Source: Truepera sp. (GTDB lineage Bacteria > Deinococcota > Deinococci > Deinococcales > Trueperaceae). From it: a stretch of DNA of 64,000 nt. Positions 15,163-26,590 of the stretch are shown here, in pieces (position 1 is the stretch's first letter; each line of letters begins with the position of its first letter). The DNA is taken from contig JAVSMU010000001.1 in assembly GCA_032027045.1 (NCBI GenBank), forward strand, positions 2,182,039-2,246,038. The letters run 5' to 3'. The notes under the pieces were generated by a model that saw only the letters and a program-made list of their open reading frames with translations, did no database searches and was not told the DNA's origin. The position numbers were made by a program, and so were the translations under genes.

Positions 15163-17361
15163 TCAGACCTCCTCGGCGTGCGGGGGAGCTTCGGCGACCG
15201 GGCCCTCGCGTCGCTCGCGCCAGTTGAGTGGGTCGAGCAGCCGCGCCGGCAGGAAGCCTCGGGCGGCGATGAACAGCACGACCAGCGCGAGGATCATGCT
15301 GACGACGTCACGGGTGAGCTTCGGGAACGTGATGTTCAGTACGGAGCCGCCGTACTTCAGGACGCCGAACAGGAAGGCCGACGCCACGATGCCGACCGGC
15401 TGGTTGAAGCCCAACAGGGCGACGGCGATGCCGTCGAAACCGTCGGTGGTGGGGATCGACTGGCGCAGTGAGTAGTCTTCCAGCCCGCCCCCCAAGACGT
15501 AGTGCGTGGCGGTGAGGCCGGCGAGCGCCCCGCTGATGGACATGGCCAGGATCGTGTTCCTGGCGATGCGCGCGCCGCCATACTGCGCGGCGCGGGGCGC
15601 GAACCCGACCGCCCTCAGCTCGTAGCCCCAGCGGGTCTTGAAGAGGAAGACGTGCACGAACACCGCCATGAGTATGGCGAGCAGGAACGACAGGTTGAGC
15701 TTGGTCGGCGGGATGGCCGTCGCCAACCCCGCCAGCCCCAGGAGGGCGCCGACCCCGTAGGCCAGACCCCCCACCACCAGCGCGCCGACTATGCGAGCGG
15801 GCCAGCGGCGGAAGCGCTGGAAGCGCGGCAACAGGAAGAGGGCGAGAAGGGCCGCGAGCGGGGCCAGAACCGCAGCGTAATCGATCTTGACCACGTTGAC
15901 GCCGCCGCCCTCGATGCCCAACACGGCGGGGAGCTGCGGAATGCGGGCCCCCATGCTGAGCGGCTTGGACTTCGGCTCGTTGCCCGGCACCTTGAACGGC
16001 ATCTGAACGGTGACGGGAGCGTCACCCTCCCGGGGTAGGCCGGCGACCACCGAGGCGCCGAGCAGCACCACCGCGCCCACGGCGAACGCAACTCGCGGGG
16101 CCCTGGCGATCACGCGCCTGACGGGCTTCACTAAGGCCAACACGATCATGAGCAGCACGAACACGCCGATGACGCTCAGGATGCGCAGCGACGCGGCGGC
16201 GAAGACGTTGCCGGCCGACAGGATGAAGAGCAGCGCCGACGCGGCCACGAAGTTGAGCAAGATGGTGTTGATGACCTCGTTGGCGCCGAAGCGCGCCTTC
16301 AGCCAACCCGGCAAGGCGCCCCACAATCCCCCGCCGAGAGCGGCGGCGAGGATGGCGAGGGGCATGACCACGATCTTGGGACCCGGGATGTAGATGCCCG
16401 CGAACATGGCGAAGATGGCGCCCATGACCATCTGGCCGGGGGCGCCGATGTTGAAGAGGCCCGCCTGGAAACCGAACGCCACCGCGAGCCCGGTGAAGAT
16501 GAGCGGCGTCGAGAACTTCAGCGACTCGGCGAAGCCGTTCACGGTGCCGAGGGAGTCGTGGAACATGGAATAGTACGCGTACCAGAGGGTGTCGAGCCGC
16601 CCCACGAGGGTATCGAAGATGCCGCCGACCTGGGCCGCGGAGCCCATCGGCGTCGGTTGCAGCACCAGGATCACGACGGCCGCCGCCAGCAGGGCCAACA
16701 TGATGGCCGTGGCCGGCACCGCGGCCGCATGGAGCAGGCGATCGACGAACTTCGACGCCGCGGGCAGGATGCGGCTTCCGAAGAGGAGCGCGAAGCCGCC
16801 GGTGACGAGGGCGAGGAATGCCGTGAGGCCGAAGCTGGCGTTGGTGTAGGGCAACCGCCTGATCACCAGGCCGGCGTCGTCCACCACGGCCAGGTTCTCG
16901 GCGAGGCTCCGCTCGTCGACCGTTGCCAACGCGGCCTGCAGTTTGTCGACGTCGTAACTGGGTTTCGGTTTGAGGGTGGCGTTTCGAACCTCCCCCACGA
17001 AGGCTTGGAAGCGTGCCTCGTCGACTGACGCGGTGAAGTGGCTCAGGCCCCAACTCGTGCCCACGACGAGGACCAGGCCGCCCAGCAACCACGCCAGTTG
17101 CCGCGGCCGCTGCCGCAGGGCGCTGCCAGCGCCGACCATGGCCAGCCCCGCCAGGGTGAGGACCAGCACCGCGCCCTGCTGAGGCAGGTCGACGGGCTGG
17201 GTGCGGCCGGTGAAGTCGACGACGCGGTTGGGCAGGAGCACCAAGGAACTTCGGGCGCCCGTCTCGCGGTTCACCGCGGCCCACGGCGCGAAGACGACTG
17301 CCAGCGCCGTCAGCGCCACCAGCACCACAACTGCCACGCGTTCGTTCACGGGCGCCATCAT
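15163..17361 (-). CDS. Oversized ABC transporter permease, nucleoside/simple-sugar type
   Basis: 732 residues, about twice the length of YufP/NupP-type permeases. The permease core is recognisable as KFSTPLIFTGLAVAFGFQAG then LFNIGAPGQMVMGAIFAM, and later TRWGYELRAVGFAPRAAQYG. An added N-terminal region of about 250 residues has four membrane helices and a soluble loop (about residues 105-165), and some 170 residues with extra helices and a polar loop separate the two halves of the core. Starts ATGATG at 17361/17358; the second ATG is an equal candidate. It pairs with the 312-aa permease; the substrate is unknown. Confidence 0.83.
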   Translation of the reverse strand: MMAPVNERVAVVVLVALTALAVVFAPWAAVNRETGARSSLVLLPNRVVDFTGRTQPVDLPQQGAVLVLTLAGLAMVGAGSALRQRPRQLAWLLGGLVLVVGTSWGLSHFTASVDEARFQAFVGEVRNATLKPKPSYDVDKLQAALATVDERSLAENLAVVDDAGLVIRRLPYTNASFGLTAFLALVTGGFALLFGSRILPAASKFVDRLLHAAAVPATAIMLALLAAAVVILVLQPTPMGSAAQVGGIFDTLVGRLDTLWYAYYSMFHDSLGTVNGFAESLKFSTPLIFTGLAVAFGFQAGLFNIGAPGQMVMGAIFAMFAGIYIPGPKIVVMPLAILAAALGGGLWGALPGWLKARFGANEVINTILLNFVAASALLFILSAGNVFAAASLRILSVIGVFVLLMIVLALVKPVRRVIARAPRVAFAVGAVVLLGASVVAGLPREGDAPVTVQMPFKVPGNEPKSKPLSMGARIPQLPAVLGIEGGGVNVVKIDYAAVLAPLAALLALFLLPRFQRFRRWPARIVGALVVGGLAYGVGALLGLAGLATAIPPTKLNLSFLLAILMAVFVHVFLFKTRWGYELRAVGFAPRAAQYGGARIARNTILAMSISGALAGLTATHYVLGGGLEDYSLRQSIPTTDGFDGIAVALLGFNQPVGIVASAFLFGVLKYGGSVLNITFPKLTRDVVSMILALVVLFIAARGFLPARLLDPLNWRERREGPVAEAPPHAEEV

Positions 17362-17409
17362 ACGTTCCGCCGGCGCCGCCGCTACGGGGTCGGGTCGGTC
17401 GGCGAACGC

Positions 17410-18279
17410 TCAGCGCTTGACGAGCAACCCCAGCCGGACCAGCGACGCGAACGCGGCGGTCTCGTCCGCGCCCTCGGCGCCCGGCGCCAGCTCGAGCAAC
17501 TGGTGGCGGTAGCCGGCCTTAAGGACCGCCGCACGGATGCGCTTGAGGTAGTTGCGCGCCTCCTCTCGGTAAGCCCGCACCTCTTCGGGCCCCACGGGCA
17601 GGCGCTCGCCCGTCTCGACGTCGTGGAGCTCCAACAGGCCTGCGGGGGGGTCGAGCTCCTGGGCGGAGACGACCTGCAAGAAGCCGACGTCGAAGCCCCG
17701 CGCCCTGAGCGCCACGAGGCTGGGCTCGATGGGGACGTCCTCGAGCAGGTCGGAGACGACGAGCACGAGGGCGCGCCCTTGTACGGTGGGCAGGCTGGTC
17801 GCGAAGCGCACCAGGCCCGTCAGGGGGCCGACGCCGGCGCCTGGGAGCGGAGGCGCGGAGTCGATGAAGCGCCACGTCTCGAGCATGCCCAGCCGCCCCC
17901 TGGCGCGTGGGGTGGAACTGCCGTCCAGCAAGTGGACCTGCGTGGGGGCGTCGCGTTGGGCGACGTAGGAGAGTAGGCGCACGAGCGTGCGGGCGTAGTC
18001 GAGCTTGCCGCCCTGGGCCATGCTCATGGTGGTGTCGAGCACCAGGTGCAGGCGGACGGCGCGCTCGGCCTGGTAGAGGCGGGTGTAGAGGCGCCCGGTG
18101 CGCGCGTAGACGCGCCAGTCCACGTACCGCAGCTCGTCACCGGGCTGGTAGGGCCGGAAGTCGTGGAACTCGACGCTCTGCCCCGGCTCCAGGGCGCTGC
18201 GCTCGCCACCGACTCGTGACAGTGCGCGCGACGCCAGGGCGTAACGGTCGAGCAGCGCCCGCGTTCTACCCGCCAGCAC
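17410..18279 (-). CDS. DUF58 domain protein
   Basis: 289 residues from GTG 18279, 3 bp after the moxR stop. The DUF58 signature EFHDFRPYQPGDELRYVDWR is followed by a von Willebrand A-like fold with LHLVLDTTMSM (MIDAS-like DxTxS). It has no membrane helices, so it is the short cytosolic form. The moxR-DUF58 pair is widespread and is thought to act in chaperone-like assembly or maturation of partner proteins, often von Willebrand factor A or transglutaminase-like proteins; none is found next door. Confidence 0.9.
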   Translation of the reverse strand: MLAGRTRALLDRYALASRALSRVGGERSALEPGQSVEFHDFRPYQPGDELRYVDWRVYARTGRLYTRLYQAERAVRLHLVLDTTMSMAQGGKLDYARTLVRLLSYVAQRDAPTQVHLLDGSSTPRARGRLGMLETWRFIDSAPPLPGAGVGPLTGLVRFATSLPTVQGRALVLVVSDLLEDVPIEPSLVALRARGFDVGFLQVVSAQELDPPAGLLELHDVETGERLPVGPEEVRAYREEARNYLKRIRAAVLKAGYRHQLLELAPGAEGADETAAFASLVRLGLLVKR

Positions 18280-18282
18280 CCC

Positions 18283-19278
<996 letters not shown>

Positions 19279-19336
19279 GGTTACCTCGAATGCCGCAGGC
19301 CTCGGCGCTGGGCCGGAGGGCGCGGTGAGTAGGGGG

Positions 19337-19342
19337 AGTATA
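19337..19342 (-). promoter_or_regulatory. -10 box of the moxR operon
   Basis: TATACT on the minus strand, about 58 nt before the moxR ATG; unlike most starts here it leaves a real 5' leader with a GAGGT ribosome site. Confidence 0.5.
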
Positions 19343-19405
19343 GCCGCGGCGCCAGCGATCTCGCGTCCTGCCTCGTCAATTGCCGCGCGGTCCTGGGCTT
19401 GCGGT

Positions 19406-19411
19406 TAGACT
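19406..19411 (+). promoter_or_regulatory. Leaderless-type -10 box of the GNAT gene
   Basis: TAGACT, 9 nt before ATG 19421, with no ribosome site between. Confidence 0.5.
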
Positions 19412-19420
19412 TGAGCGCGT

Positions 19421-19981
19421 ATGAGACCGGCTTACGGGCGTGTGACCCTGCGGCCGCTGGAGGAGTTCTCCGACGCCGACTGGCGGCGGCTGCAGAGCCA
19501 CTTCCGCGACCCGGAGATCGCCTACCTGAACGGCACGCCGCCAAACCGCATGCCGTTATGGCTCCTGAAGCGCCTGCTGAAGACCGACGCTAAGCGCAAC
19601 GACCGCGCCACCTTCGGCATCTTCGACGAGCGCGACGAGTACATCGGCACCACGGAGCTCTACGACGTGCGGGGCGACCAGGGCACGCTGGGGATAATCA
19701 TCGGCGAGCGCACGCATTGGGCCGGCGGCTACGGCCCCGAGGCCATGCACGCGCTTCTCGGCTACGCCTTCGAGGTCCTGGGCCTGCACACTGTGCGCCT
19801 CAACACGTTCGGCGACAACGTGCGTGCCCAACGCGCCTTCAAGAAGGTCGGCTTCCACGAGGTCGAACGGCGCGTCGACGCGACGGGGCGCGTAGACATC
19901 CGCATGAGCCTGCCGCGCTCGGACTGGCACCCGGGTTCCACGCCTCGCGTGCTGGGGCCCTCGAAGGCGGGCCTCGTCTGA
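19421..19981 (+). CDS. GNAT-family N-acetyltransferase (RimJ/RimL-like)
   Basis: 186 residues. MRPAYGRVTLRPLEEFSDAD opens the fold; the acetyl-CoA-binding region is GIIIGERTHWAGGYGPEAMH and the terminal strand-helix is HTVRLNTFGDNVRAQRAFKK then VGFHEV. This pattern is typical of RimJ/RimL-type enzymes that acetylate protein N-termini or small amines. The substrate is unknown. Single gene between moxR and uvrC, both on the other strand. Confidence 0.88.
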   Translation: MRPAYGRVTLRPLEEFSDADWRRLQSHFRDPEIAYLNGTPPNRMPLWLLKRLLKTDAKRNDRATFGIFDERDEYIGTTELYDVRGDQGTLGIIIGERTHWAGGYGPEAMHALLGYAFEVLGLHTVRLNTFGDNVRAQRAFKKVGFHEVERRVDATGRVDIRMSLPRSDWHPGSTPRVLGPSKAGLV

Positions 19982-20037
19982 GTGCCGGCCGCCGCGCAAT
20001 GTCACCTGCCCTCGCCCCCTCAGTAGCTCTCGCTCCC

Positions 20038-21831
20038 TCACTCACTCTCGCCCTCGAAGTAGTTCTTGACCGCGCGTGCCGCCGCCGGCCCGACGCCCGC
20101 CACCGCGGCGAGGGTCTCCAGGTCCGCGCCGCGGAGTTCGTCGAGGCTCGAGAAGTGCGCCAGCAGCGCGTCGCGGCGCTTGGGCCCGATCCCGGGCACG
20201 TCTTCGAGCAACGACCGCGTTGCCGACTTGCCGCGGCGTTGCCGGTTGTAGCCGACGGCCGTGCGGTGCGCCTCGTCGCGAACGTGCATGAGTAGCCGCA
20301 GCGCGGGGTGGCTCAGGGGCACGAGGACTTCCTCCCCCGCTTCCGTGATGAGCGTCTCCTGCTTCTTGGCCAGGCCCACGAGCGGCACCTTCATGCCGGC
20401 CTCCCGGAGTGCGCGCTTGGCGGCGGTCATCTGCCCCTTGCCGCCGTCGATCAGGAGCAGGTCCGGGGGCGGCAGCTTGTCGGCAAGCGCGCCCGTGAAG
20501 CGCCTGTACACCACCTGATGCATGCTGTAGAAGTCGTCCGGCTTGTCCAGGTCGCGGATGCGTACCCGCCTGTAGTCGCTCTTCTTGGAGCGGCCGCCCT
20601 CGAACGCGACGATGCTCGCCACGGTGTGAGTGCCCATCAGGTTCGAGATGTCGTAGCCCTCGATGCGCCACGGCGGGTTCTCCAGCTCCAGTAGGCGCTG
20701 CAGCTCGCCCACGCCCGGCGCCTCGCCGCGCCTCTCGAGCAGTGCGATCTCGGCCTCCACGCCGGTAACGGCGTTGCGGTTCGCCAGTTCGACCAACTCG
20801 AGCTTCTCGCCGCGCTGCGGCACCCTCACCTCGACCTTCTTGCCCGCGCGCGCCGCGAAGAACTTGTGCCACACGCCCAGGTCGAGGTCCGAGGGCGGCA
20901 ACAGCACGAGCGGCGGCAGTTGCGTGGCCAGGCCGTAATAGTCGCCCATGAAGCGTTCCAGGATCTCGCCGTCGGTGGCGTTCTCGGCGTTGGTCATGAG
21001 GCGCTTGTCGCGCCCCACCACGCGCCCGTTGCGCATCTGGAACATCTGCACCATGGCCAGGTCGCCCGCCTTGGCCACGCCCAGGAAGTCGAGATCGTCG
21101 GCGCCGGTCTGCACGATGCTGCTGTCGTAGCCGGTGATGCGTTGCAGGGCGTCGAGGCGGTCGCGGTAGGTGGCGGCCAGCTCGAAATCGCGACGCTCGG
21201 CGGCGTCTCTCATCTGCCCCTCGAGCCGTTCGACCACGTCGGCTACCCGGCCCTCCAGGAAGGCCTTCACGTCGACCACCACCTCCGCGTAGGCGACCGG
21301 GTCGGCCCAGCCCATGCACGGCGCGAAGCAGCGGCCCATGTGGTAGCGCAGGCACGGCCGCTTGCGCCTCTCCATGGGGACGCCGCTGTTCTTGCGCAGC
21401 TTGAAGACGCTGTAGACAAGGTCGAGGACCTGCCGCACGGCCCCGGCGCTCGGGTAGGGCCCGTAGTAGATGCCGCCGTCCTTCACCACCCGCCGCGTGA
21501 AGATCAGCGTCGGGAACTCCTCGTTGGTGAGCTTGAGGAACGGGTAGCTCTTGTCGTCCTTCAGCAGCACGTTGTAGTGCGGCTGGTACTCCTTGATCAG
21601 GTTCGCTTCGAGGATGAGCGCCTCGACCTCGCCTTGCGTGACGATGAAGTCGAGGTGGTGCGCGGAGTGCGTGAGCAGCCGGGCCTTCTGGCCTGCCTGG
21701 CGCCCGAAGTAACTGCCGACGCGGCTGCGCAGGTTCACGGCCTTGCCCACGTAGAGGACGGTTCCGTCCTCCGCGTGGAACAGGTAACAGCCGCTCGATG
21801 TCGGTAGTACCGGCAGGTCGCCGCGCTTCAC
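20038..21831 (-). CDS. uvrC: Excinuclease ABC subunit C
   Basis: 597 residues. It makes both incisions in nucleotide excision repair with UvrA and UvrB. Domains in order: GIY-YIG nuclease ([20 protein letters not shown]), a Cys-containing [15 protein letters not shown] segment, the UVR motif for UvrB binding (around residues 200-235), the RNase H-like nuclease ([29 protein letters not shown]) and a C-terminal double helix-hairpin-helix ([16 protein letters not shown]). Complete and of normal length. Confidence 0.97.
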   Translation of the reverse strand: MKRGDLPVLPTSSGCYLFHAEDGTVLYVGKAVNLRSRVGSYFGRQAGQKARLLTHSAHHLDFIVTQGEVEALILEANLIKEYQPHYNVLLKDDKSYPFLKLTNEEFPTLIFTRRVVKDGGIYYGPYPSAGAVRQVLDLVYSVFKLRKNSGVPMERRKRPCLRYHMGRCFAPCMGWADPVAYAEVVVDVKAFLEGRVADVVERLEGQMRDAAERRDFELAATYRDRLDALQRITGYDSSIVQTGADDLDFLGVAKAGDLAMVQMFQMRNGRVVGRDKRLMTNAENATDGEILERFMGDYYGLATQLPPLVLLPPSDLDLGVWHKFFAARAGKKVEVRVPQRGEKLELVELANRNAVTGVEAEIALLERRGEAPGVGELQRLLELENPPWRIEGYDISNLMGTHTVASIVAFEGGRSKKSDYRRVRIRDLDKPDDFYSMHQVVYRRFTGALADKLPPPDLLLIDGGKGQMTAAKRALREAGMKVPLVGLAKKQETLITEAGEEVLVPLSHPALRLLMHVRDEAHRTAVGYNRQRRGKSATRSLLEDVPGIGPKRRDALLAHFSSLDELRGADLETLAAVAGVGPAAARAVKNYFEGESE

Positions 21832-21881
21832 TACTCGATTCTACGGTGCGTTGGGCGCGGGCCCGGTTGTCGGGCGCCCGC

Positions 21882-23291
21882 TCAAAGGTCGAGCATCATC
21901 GTCTCGGGGTTCTCGAGCAGGTCGATCACGCGGCTGGTGAACAAGGAGGCCTCGGCGCCGTCCACCAGGCGGTGGTCGAACGACAGGCTCAGGTAGAGCA
22001 TCTGCCGCGCCACTATCGAGTCGTCCTCCAGCACCACGGGGCGCTTCTTGATCGAGTGAACTCCCAGGATGGCCGCCTCGGGAACGTTGATGATGGGGAA
22101 CGAGAACAGCCCGCCAAGGCTGCCGATGTTCGTGATCGAGAAGGTGCCGCCCTTGAGTTCCTCGATGGTGAGCTTGCCGGCCTTCGCCACCTCGGCCAGG
22201 CGGTTGACCTCGGCTGCCAGCTCCATGATGGTGCGCTGGTCGACGTCGCGCAGCACGGGCACGACCAGGCCGGCGTCGGTGGCGACGGCCATGCCGAGGT
22301 TGTAGTAGCGCTTGCGCACGATCTCGCCGTTCACGTCGTCGAGGCTGGAGTTCAGTGCCGGGTATTCGGACAGCGCCGTGGCCACCGCCTTCATCACGAA
22401 CGGCAGGTACGAGAGCTTCACGCCACGGGCGGCGGCGCGAGGCTTGAGCTTCTCGCGGAGTGCGACCAGGTCGGTGACGTCGGCCTCGTCCACGTGCAGG
22501 GTGCGCACCGCGTGCAGGTGCGAGGCCACCATCTGGTTGGCTATGACGCGCCGCAGACCGCGCAGCGGCACCCGCTCCTCGAGTTCCTCGTAGCCGGCGG
22601 GCGTGTGGTAAGCCACCGGCGCCGGCATGCCGGCCATGCCGGCCACGCCGGCGGCCGCGGGCGCGGCCCGGTGGTCGCGGACGTCCTCGACGCGCACGCG
22701 GCCGTGCGGGCCACTGCCCACGACCTGCTCGACGTCCACCCCGAGTTCGCGCGCCAACTTACGGGCCGCGGGCACCGCCAGCACGCGCCCGAACGCCCCG
22801 CGAGCGGCGGGCTTGACCGCCGGCGGCGCGGGGGCCGGCGCTACGGCCGCACTGCCGCCCGGGGCGCCGCGCCTCAACTGTGGGAGCGTCTCGTTCGCCC
22901 CGCCCACGCCGGGCTTGAAGAGGCTCAGGCGCTCACCCTCGTCCTCCTCGACGGCCCCCGCGGCAGGCTCCACTATGGAACGCTCCTCCGCCGCCTGGAC
23001 GTTGAGTGCCCGCTTCGGACCGGCGGCGGCGCCGGCGGCCTCGGTGGGCGCCTCGGCGTCGGAGAAGAGGGCGATGGCGCTGTTGACCTGCACCACGTCC
23101 CCCTCGGCGGCCAGATGTTTGATGAGCACGCCGGCGTAAGGGCTCGGCAGTTCCACGGTGGCCTTGTCGGTGAGCACTTCCGCCACCGGTTGGTCGTGCG
23201 CGACGGTCTCGCCCTCGGCGACCAACCAGCGGATGATCTCGCCCTCTACGACCGACTCGGCCAGTTCTGGAAGCCGTAACTCTCTAGCCAT
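21882..23291 (-). CDS. 2-oxoacid dehydrogenase E2 (dihydrolipoyl acyltransferase)
   Basis: 469 residues. One lipoyl domain at the N-terminus (VLTDKATVELPSPYAGVL, lipoyl Lys43), an alanine/proline linker, a peripheral subunit-binding domain (AVPAARKLARELGVDVEQVV then GSGPHGRVRVEDV) and the catalytic acyltransferase core ending in SFDHRLVDGAEAS. It is the core of the complex formed with E1-alpha and E1-beta encoded upstream. The E1 types point to branched-chain oxoacids. No E3 (lpd) gene in this operon. Confidence 0.95.
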   Translation of the reverse strand: MARELRLPELAESVVEGEIIRWLVAEGETVAHDQPVAEVLTDKATVELPSPYAGVLIKHLAAEGDVVQVNSAIALFSDAEAPTEAAGAAAGPKRALNVQAAEERSIVEPAAGAVEEDEGERLSLFKPGVGGANETLPQLRRGAPGGSAAVAPAPAPPAVKPAARGAFGRVLAVPAARKLARELGVDVEQVVGSGPHGRVRVEDVRDHRAAPAAAGVAGMAGMPAPVAYHTPAGYEELEERVPLRGLRRVIANQMVASHLHAVRTLHVDEADVTDLVALREKLKPRAAARGVKLSYLPFVMKAVATALSEYPALNSSLDDVNGEIVRKRYYNLGMAVATDAGLVVPVLRDVDQRTIMELAAEVNRLAEVAKAGKLTIEELKGGTFSITNIGSLGGLFSFPIINVPEAAILGVHSIKKRPVVLEDDSIVARQMLYLSLSFDHRLVDGAEASLFTSRVIDLLENPETMMLDL

Positions 23292-23342
23292 GCTCTACTC
23301 CTCGTGGGCCGCGGCGCCAGCGGGGCGCCCAGGCGGCGGTCG

Positions 23343-24320
23343 TCAGTAATCGAGCACGCGCTGGACTGCCTTCATGATGCGCGCGGGGCTCGGCAGGTAC
23401 TCGCGGTCCTGAGCGTAAGGGTAAGGGGTGTCGAAGCCCGTCACGCGCAGCGGCGGGGCAAGCAGCTGGTCGAGTAGCTGTTCGGCGATGGTGGCGGCAA
23501 CCTCGCTCATGACGCTCACGCTGCGGGGCGCCTCGCTTACGAGCACCACGCGGCCGACGCGAGCGACGGCCTCGAGCACGGTCTCCTCGTCCCACGGCGA
23601 TAGCGACCGGAGGTCGATCAGGTGAGGCGAGAAGCCCTGAAGCGCCAGCTCGTCCGCGGCGCGGGTCGTCTCGGCCATGGAGCCGCCGTAGCTCACGAGC
23701 ACGACGTCGTCGCCGACGCGCCTGACGGCCGCCTTGCCGATCGGGATGAGGTGCTCGACGTCGTCATCCAGCTCCTCCTTCACGGCGCGGTAGAGGCGCT
23801 TGGGCTCGAGGAACACCACGGGGTCCTCGTCGCGGATGGCGCTCCTGAGGAGCCCGCGCGTGTCGGACGGCGTGGAGGGGAAGACGACCTTGAGGCCGGC
23901 CGTGTGAACCAGGTGCGCTTCCGGGCTCTGCGAGTGGTGGTGGCCGCCCCGGACGCCGCCACCGGCCGGCATGCGCACCACCATGGGGGCGGTGAACTGC
24001 CCGCCGGAGCGGTACCGCAGCTTCGCCACCTGCGATACCAACTGGTCGAAGCCCGGGAAGACGTAGTCGGCGAACTGGATCTCCGCCACGGGGCGCAGGC
24101 CGTGCACGGCCATGCCCAGCGCGGCGCCGATGATGGCCGCCTCGGAGAGCGGCGAGTCGATCACGCGGTCGGGACCGTACTTGTCGAAGAGCTTATCGGT
24201 GGCGAGGAAGACCCCACCCCGCTTGCCCACGTCCTCGCCCACGACGACGACGCGCTCGTCGCGCGCCATCTCCTCGTCGAGGGTGCGCGCGATGGCTTGA
24301 ACCATTGTCATGGCGCTCAT
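23343..24320 (-). CDS. Branched-chain 2-oxoacid dehydrogenase E1 subunit beta
   Basis: 325 residues, normal length. The thiamine-binding partner of E1-alpha: [40 protein letters not shown] and [20 protein letters not shown] are conserved family blocks. The SPEA and HxxS region contacts the TPP. It lies between the E1-alpha gene (21 bp upstream) and E2 (51 bp downstream). Confidence 0.95.
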   Translation of the reverse strand: MSAMTMVQAIARTLDEEMARDERVVVVGEDVGKRGGVFLATDKLFDKYGPDRVIDSPLSEAAIIGAALGMAVHGLRPVAEIQFADYVFPGFDQLVSQVAKLRYRSGGQFTAPMVVRMPAGGGVRGGHHHSQSPEAHLVHTAGLKVVFPSTPSDTRGLLRSAIRDEDPVVFLEPKRLYRAVKEELDDDVEHLIPIGKAAVRRVGDDVVLVSYGGSMAETTRAADELALQGFSPHLIDLRSLSPWDEETVLEAVARVGRVVLVSEAPRSVSVMSEVAATIAEQLLDQLLAPPLRVTGFDTPYPYAQDREYLPSPARIMKAVQRVLDY

Positions 24321-24341
24321 CAGAGAACCAACCTTCCGCCG

Positions 24342-25672
<1,331 letters not shown>

Positions 25673-26082
25673 GTCCGGGTTCCGTTTCCGGTGTCGTCGT
25701 TAGGGCGGCAGGCGACCTTCCGCGGACCGCCGGGCCTGGTTGACCGGCAGGCACGCTCCGGCCGCTGCTTCGAGCGCTGAGGAAAGCTTACCACCCGACC
25801 CCCATCCGGGCCGTAGCAGACTTCCCACCGGGGTAACCCAGAGGTAGCCCACGAACGTGGGGTCGGAGAGCGCGTGCATCGCCGCCAGGCGCGGCTAGCT
25901 ACCGGTCGCCCACGAACGTGGGCCCGAGCGGCCTTGGCGGTGGTATGAGAGGGCATGACGTGGGGGCGAACGTGGTGGCAGCGGTTAAACGGTGAGTTCC
26001 ACGCCGGCCGCACCGCTGACCCCGGCTCTGGTGACGCCGCCGGAGTTCGTGGCCGCCAGGGCAACACGGGGTACCGGGGCTG
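25673..26082. other. Gene-free region upstream of the BCKDH operon
   Basis: About 410 bp between the 78-aa ORF (minus strand) and the small membrane protein (plus strand). It holds two identical 14-bp palindromes and a third half-site. Short frames exist on both strands but none shows a family, a good ribosome site or the leaderless spacing, so I call no gene here. It should contain the promoters of both divergent units. Confidence 0.6.
25848..25922. promoter_or_regulatory. Pair of identical palindromes CCCACGAACGTGGG (candidate operators)
   Basis: CCCACGAACGTGGG occurs at 25848-25861 and 25909-25922, 61 bp apart; each is a 6-bp inverted repeat around AA. The half-site CGAACGTGG recurs at 25967-25975. 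A 2-nt loop cannot form a hairpin, so a dimeric regulator site is more likely than a terminator. The spacing is close to six helical turns, which would suit looping or cooperative binding. The regulator is unknown. Confidence 0.55.
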
Positions 26083-26514
26083 ATGTCAAACGTTGCACGC
26101 GCACTGTTGGGCCTGGCGGTGCTGGCCGGGCTGGTCCTCCTCGCCGCCCTGGTTTCGAGCGCCGCGTGGTTGTGGTTACTGCTCGCCGGGGTCATCTTTC
26201 TGCTCCTGTACGCGCGTAGCGGCGGTTACGCCGCGCTGCTGACGGGGGCGCTCCTGACCGGTGCCGCCGTGGGCATCCTGCTGGAGGTGGCCCTCAGGTG
26301 GCAGGGGGCGTTCCTCGTGAGCGTCGGTGCGGCCGCGCTGATGGTGGAGGGGATCGAACAGCGACGGGGTCACTGGGCCTTCGTGTTCGGGGTGGCCTTC
26401 GTGGGCATCGGCGCAGTGGTCACGCTCGCGGCGGCGGGAGCCCGGGGGTACCTGGCCGCGAGCCTGGCCGCAGCCGTGGCCGCGGCCGTCTTGGCTCTCC
26501 GGCTACGGCGTTAG
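26083..26514 (+). CDS. Small membrane protein of unknown function
   Basis: 143 residues, almost entirely hydrophobic, with four or five predicted membrane helices (about 5-27, 30-45, 48-70, 80-90 and 97-140) and an EQRRGH loop near residue 88. No recognised family. The start is ATG 26083 without a clear ribosome site. It precedes citrate synthase by 76 bp on the same strand, but gltA has its own -10 and ribosome site. Confidence 0.6.
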   Translation: MSNVARALLGLAVLAGLVLLAALVSSAAWLWLLLAGVIFLLLYARSGGYAALLTGALLTGAAVGILLEVALRWQGAFLVSVGAAALMVEGIEQRRGHWAFVFGVAFVGIGAVVTLAAAGARGYLAASLAAAVAAAVLALRLRR

Positions 26515-26557
26515 CCCGATCGGGCCATGGGCTGCCCGAAAAGCCCGCACTTCCGGG

Positions 26558-26563
26558 TAAACT
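26558..26563 (+). promoter_or_regulatory. -10 box of the citrate synthase gene
   Basis: TAAACT, followed by GGAGG at 26582-26586 and ATG 26591, giving a roughly 20-nt leader. Confidence 0.45.
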
Positions 26564-26590
26564 GGCCTTCGGTAAAGACGCGGAGGAATA

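Noticed and set aside
25848-25922. The CCCACGAACGTGGG pair as a terminator or CRISPR-like repeat
   Set aside because: A 2-nt centre cannot form a stable hairpin loop, there is no T-run, and only two full copies exist.
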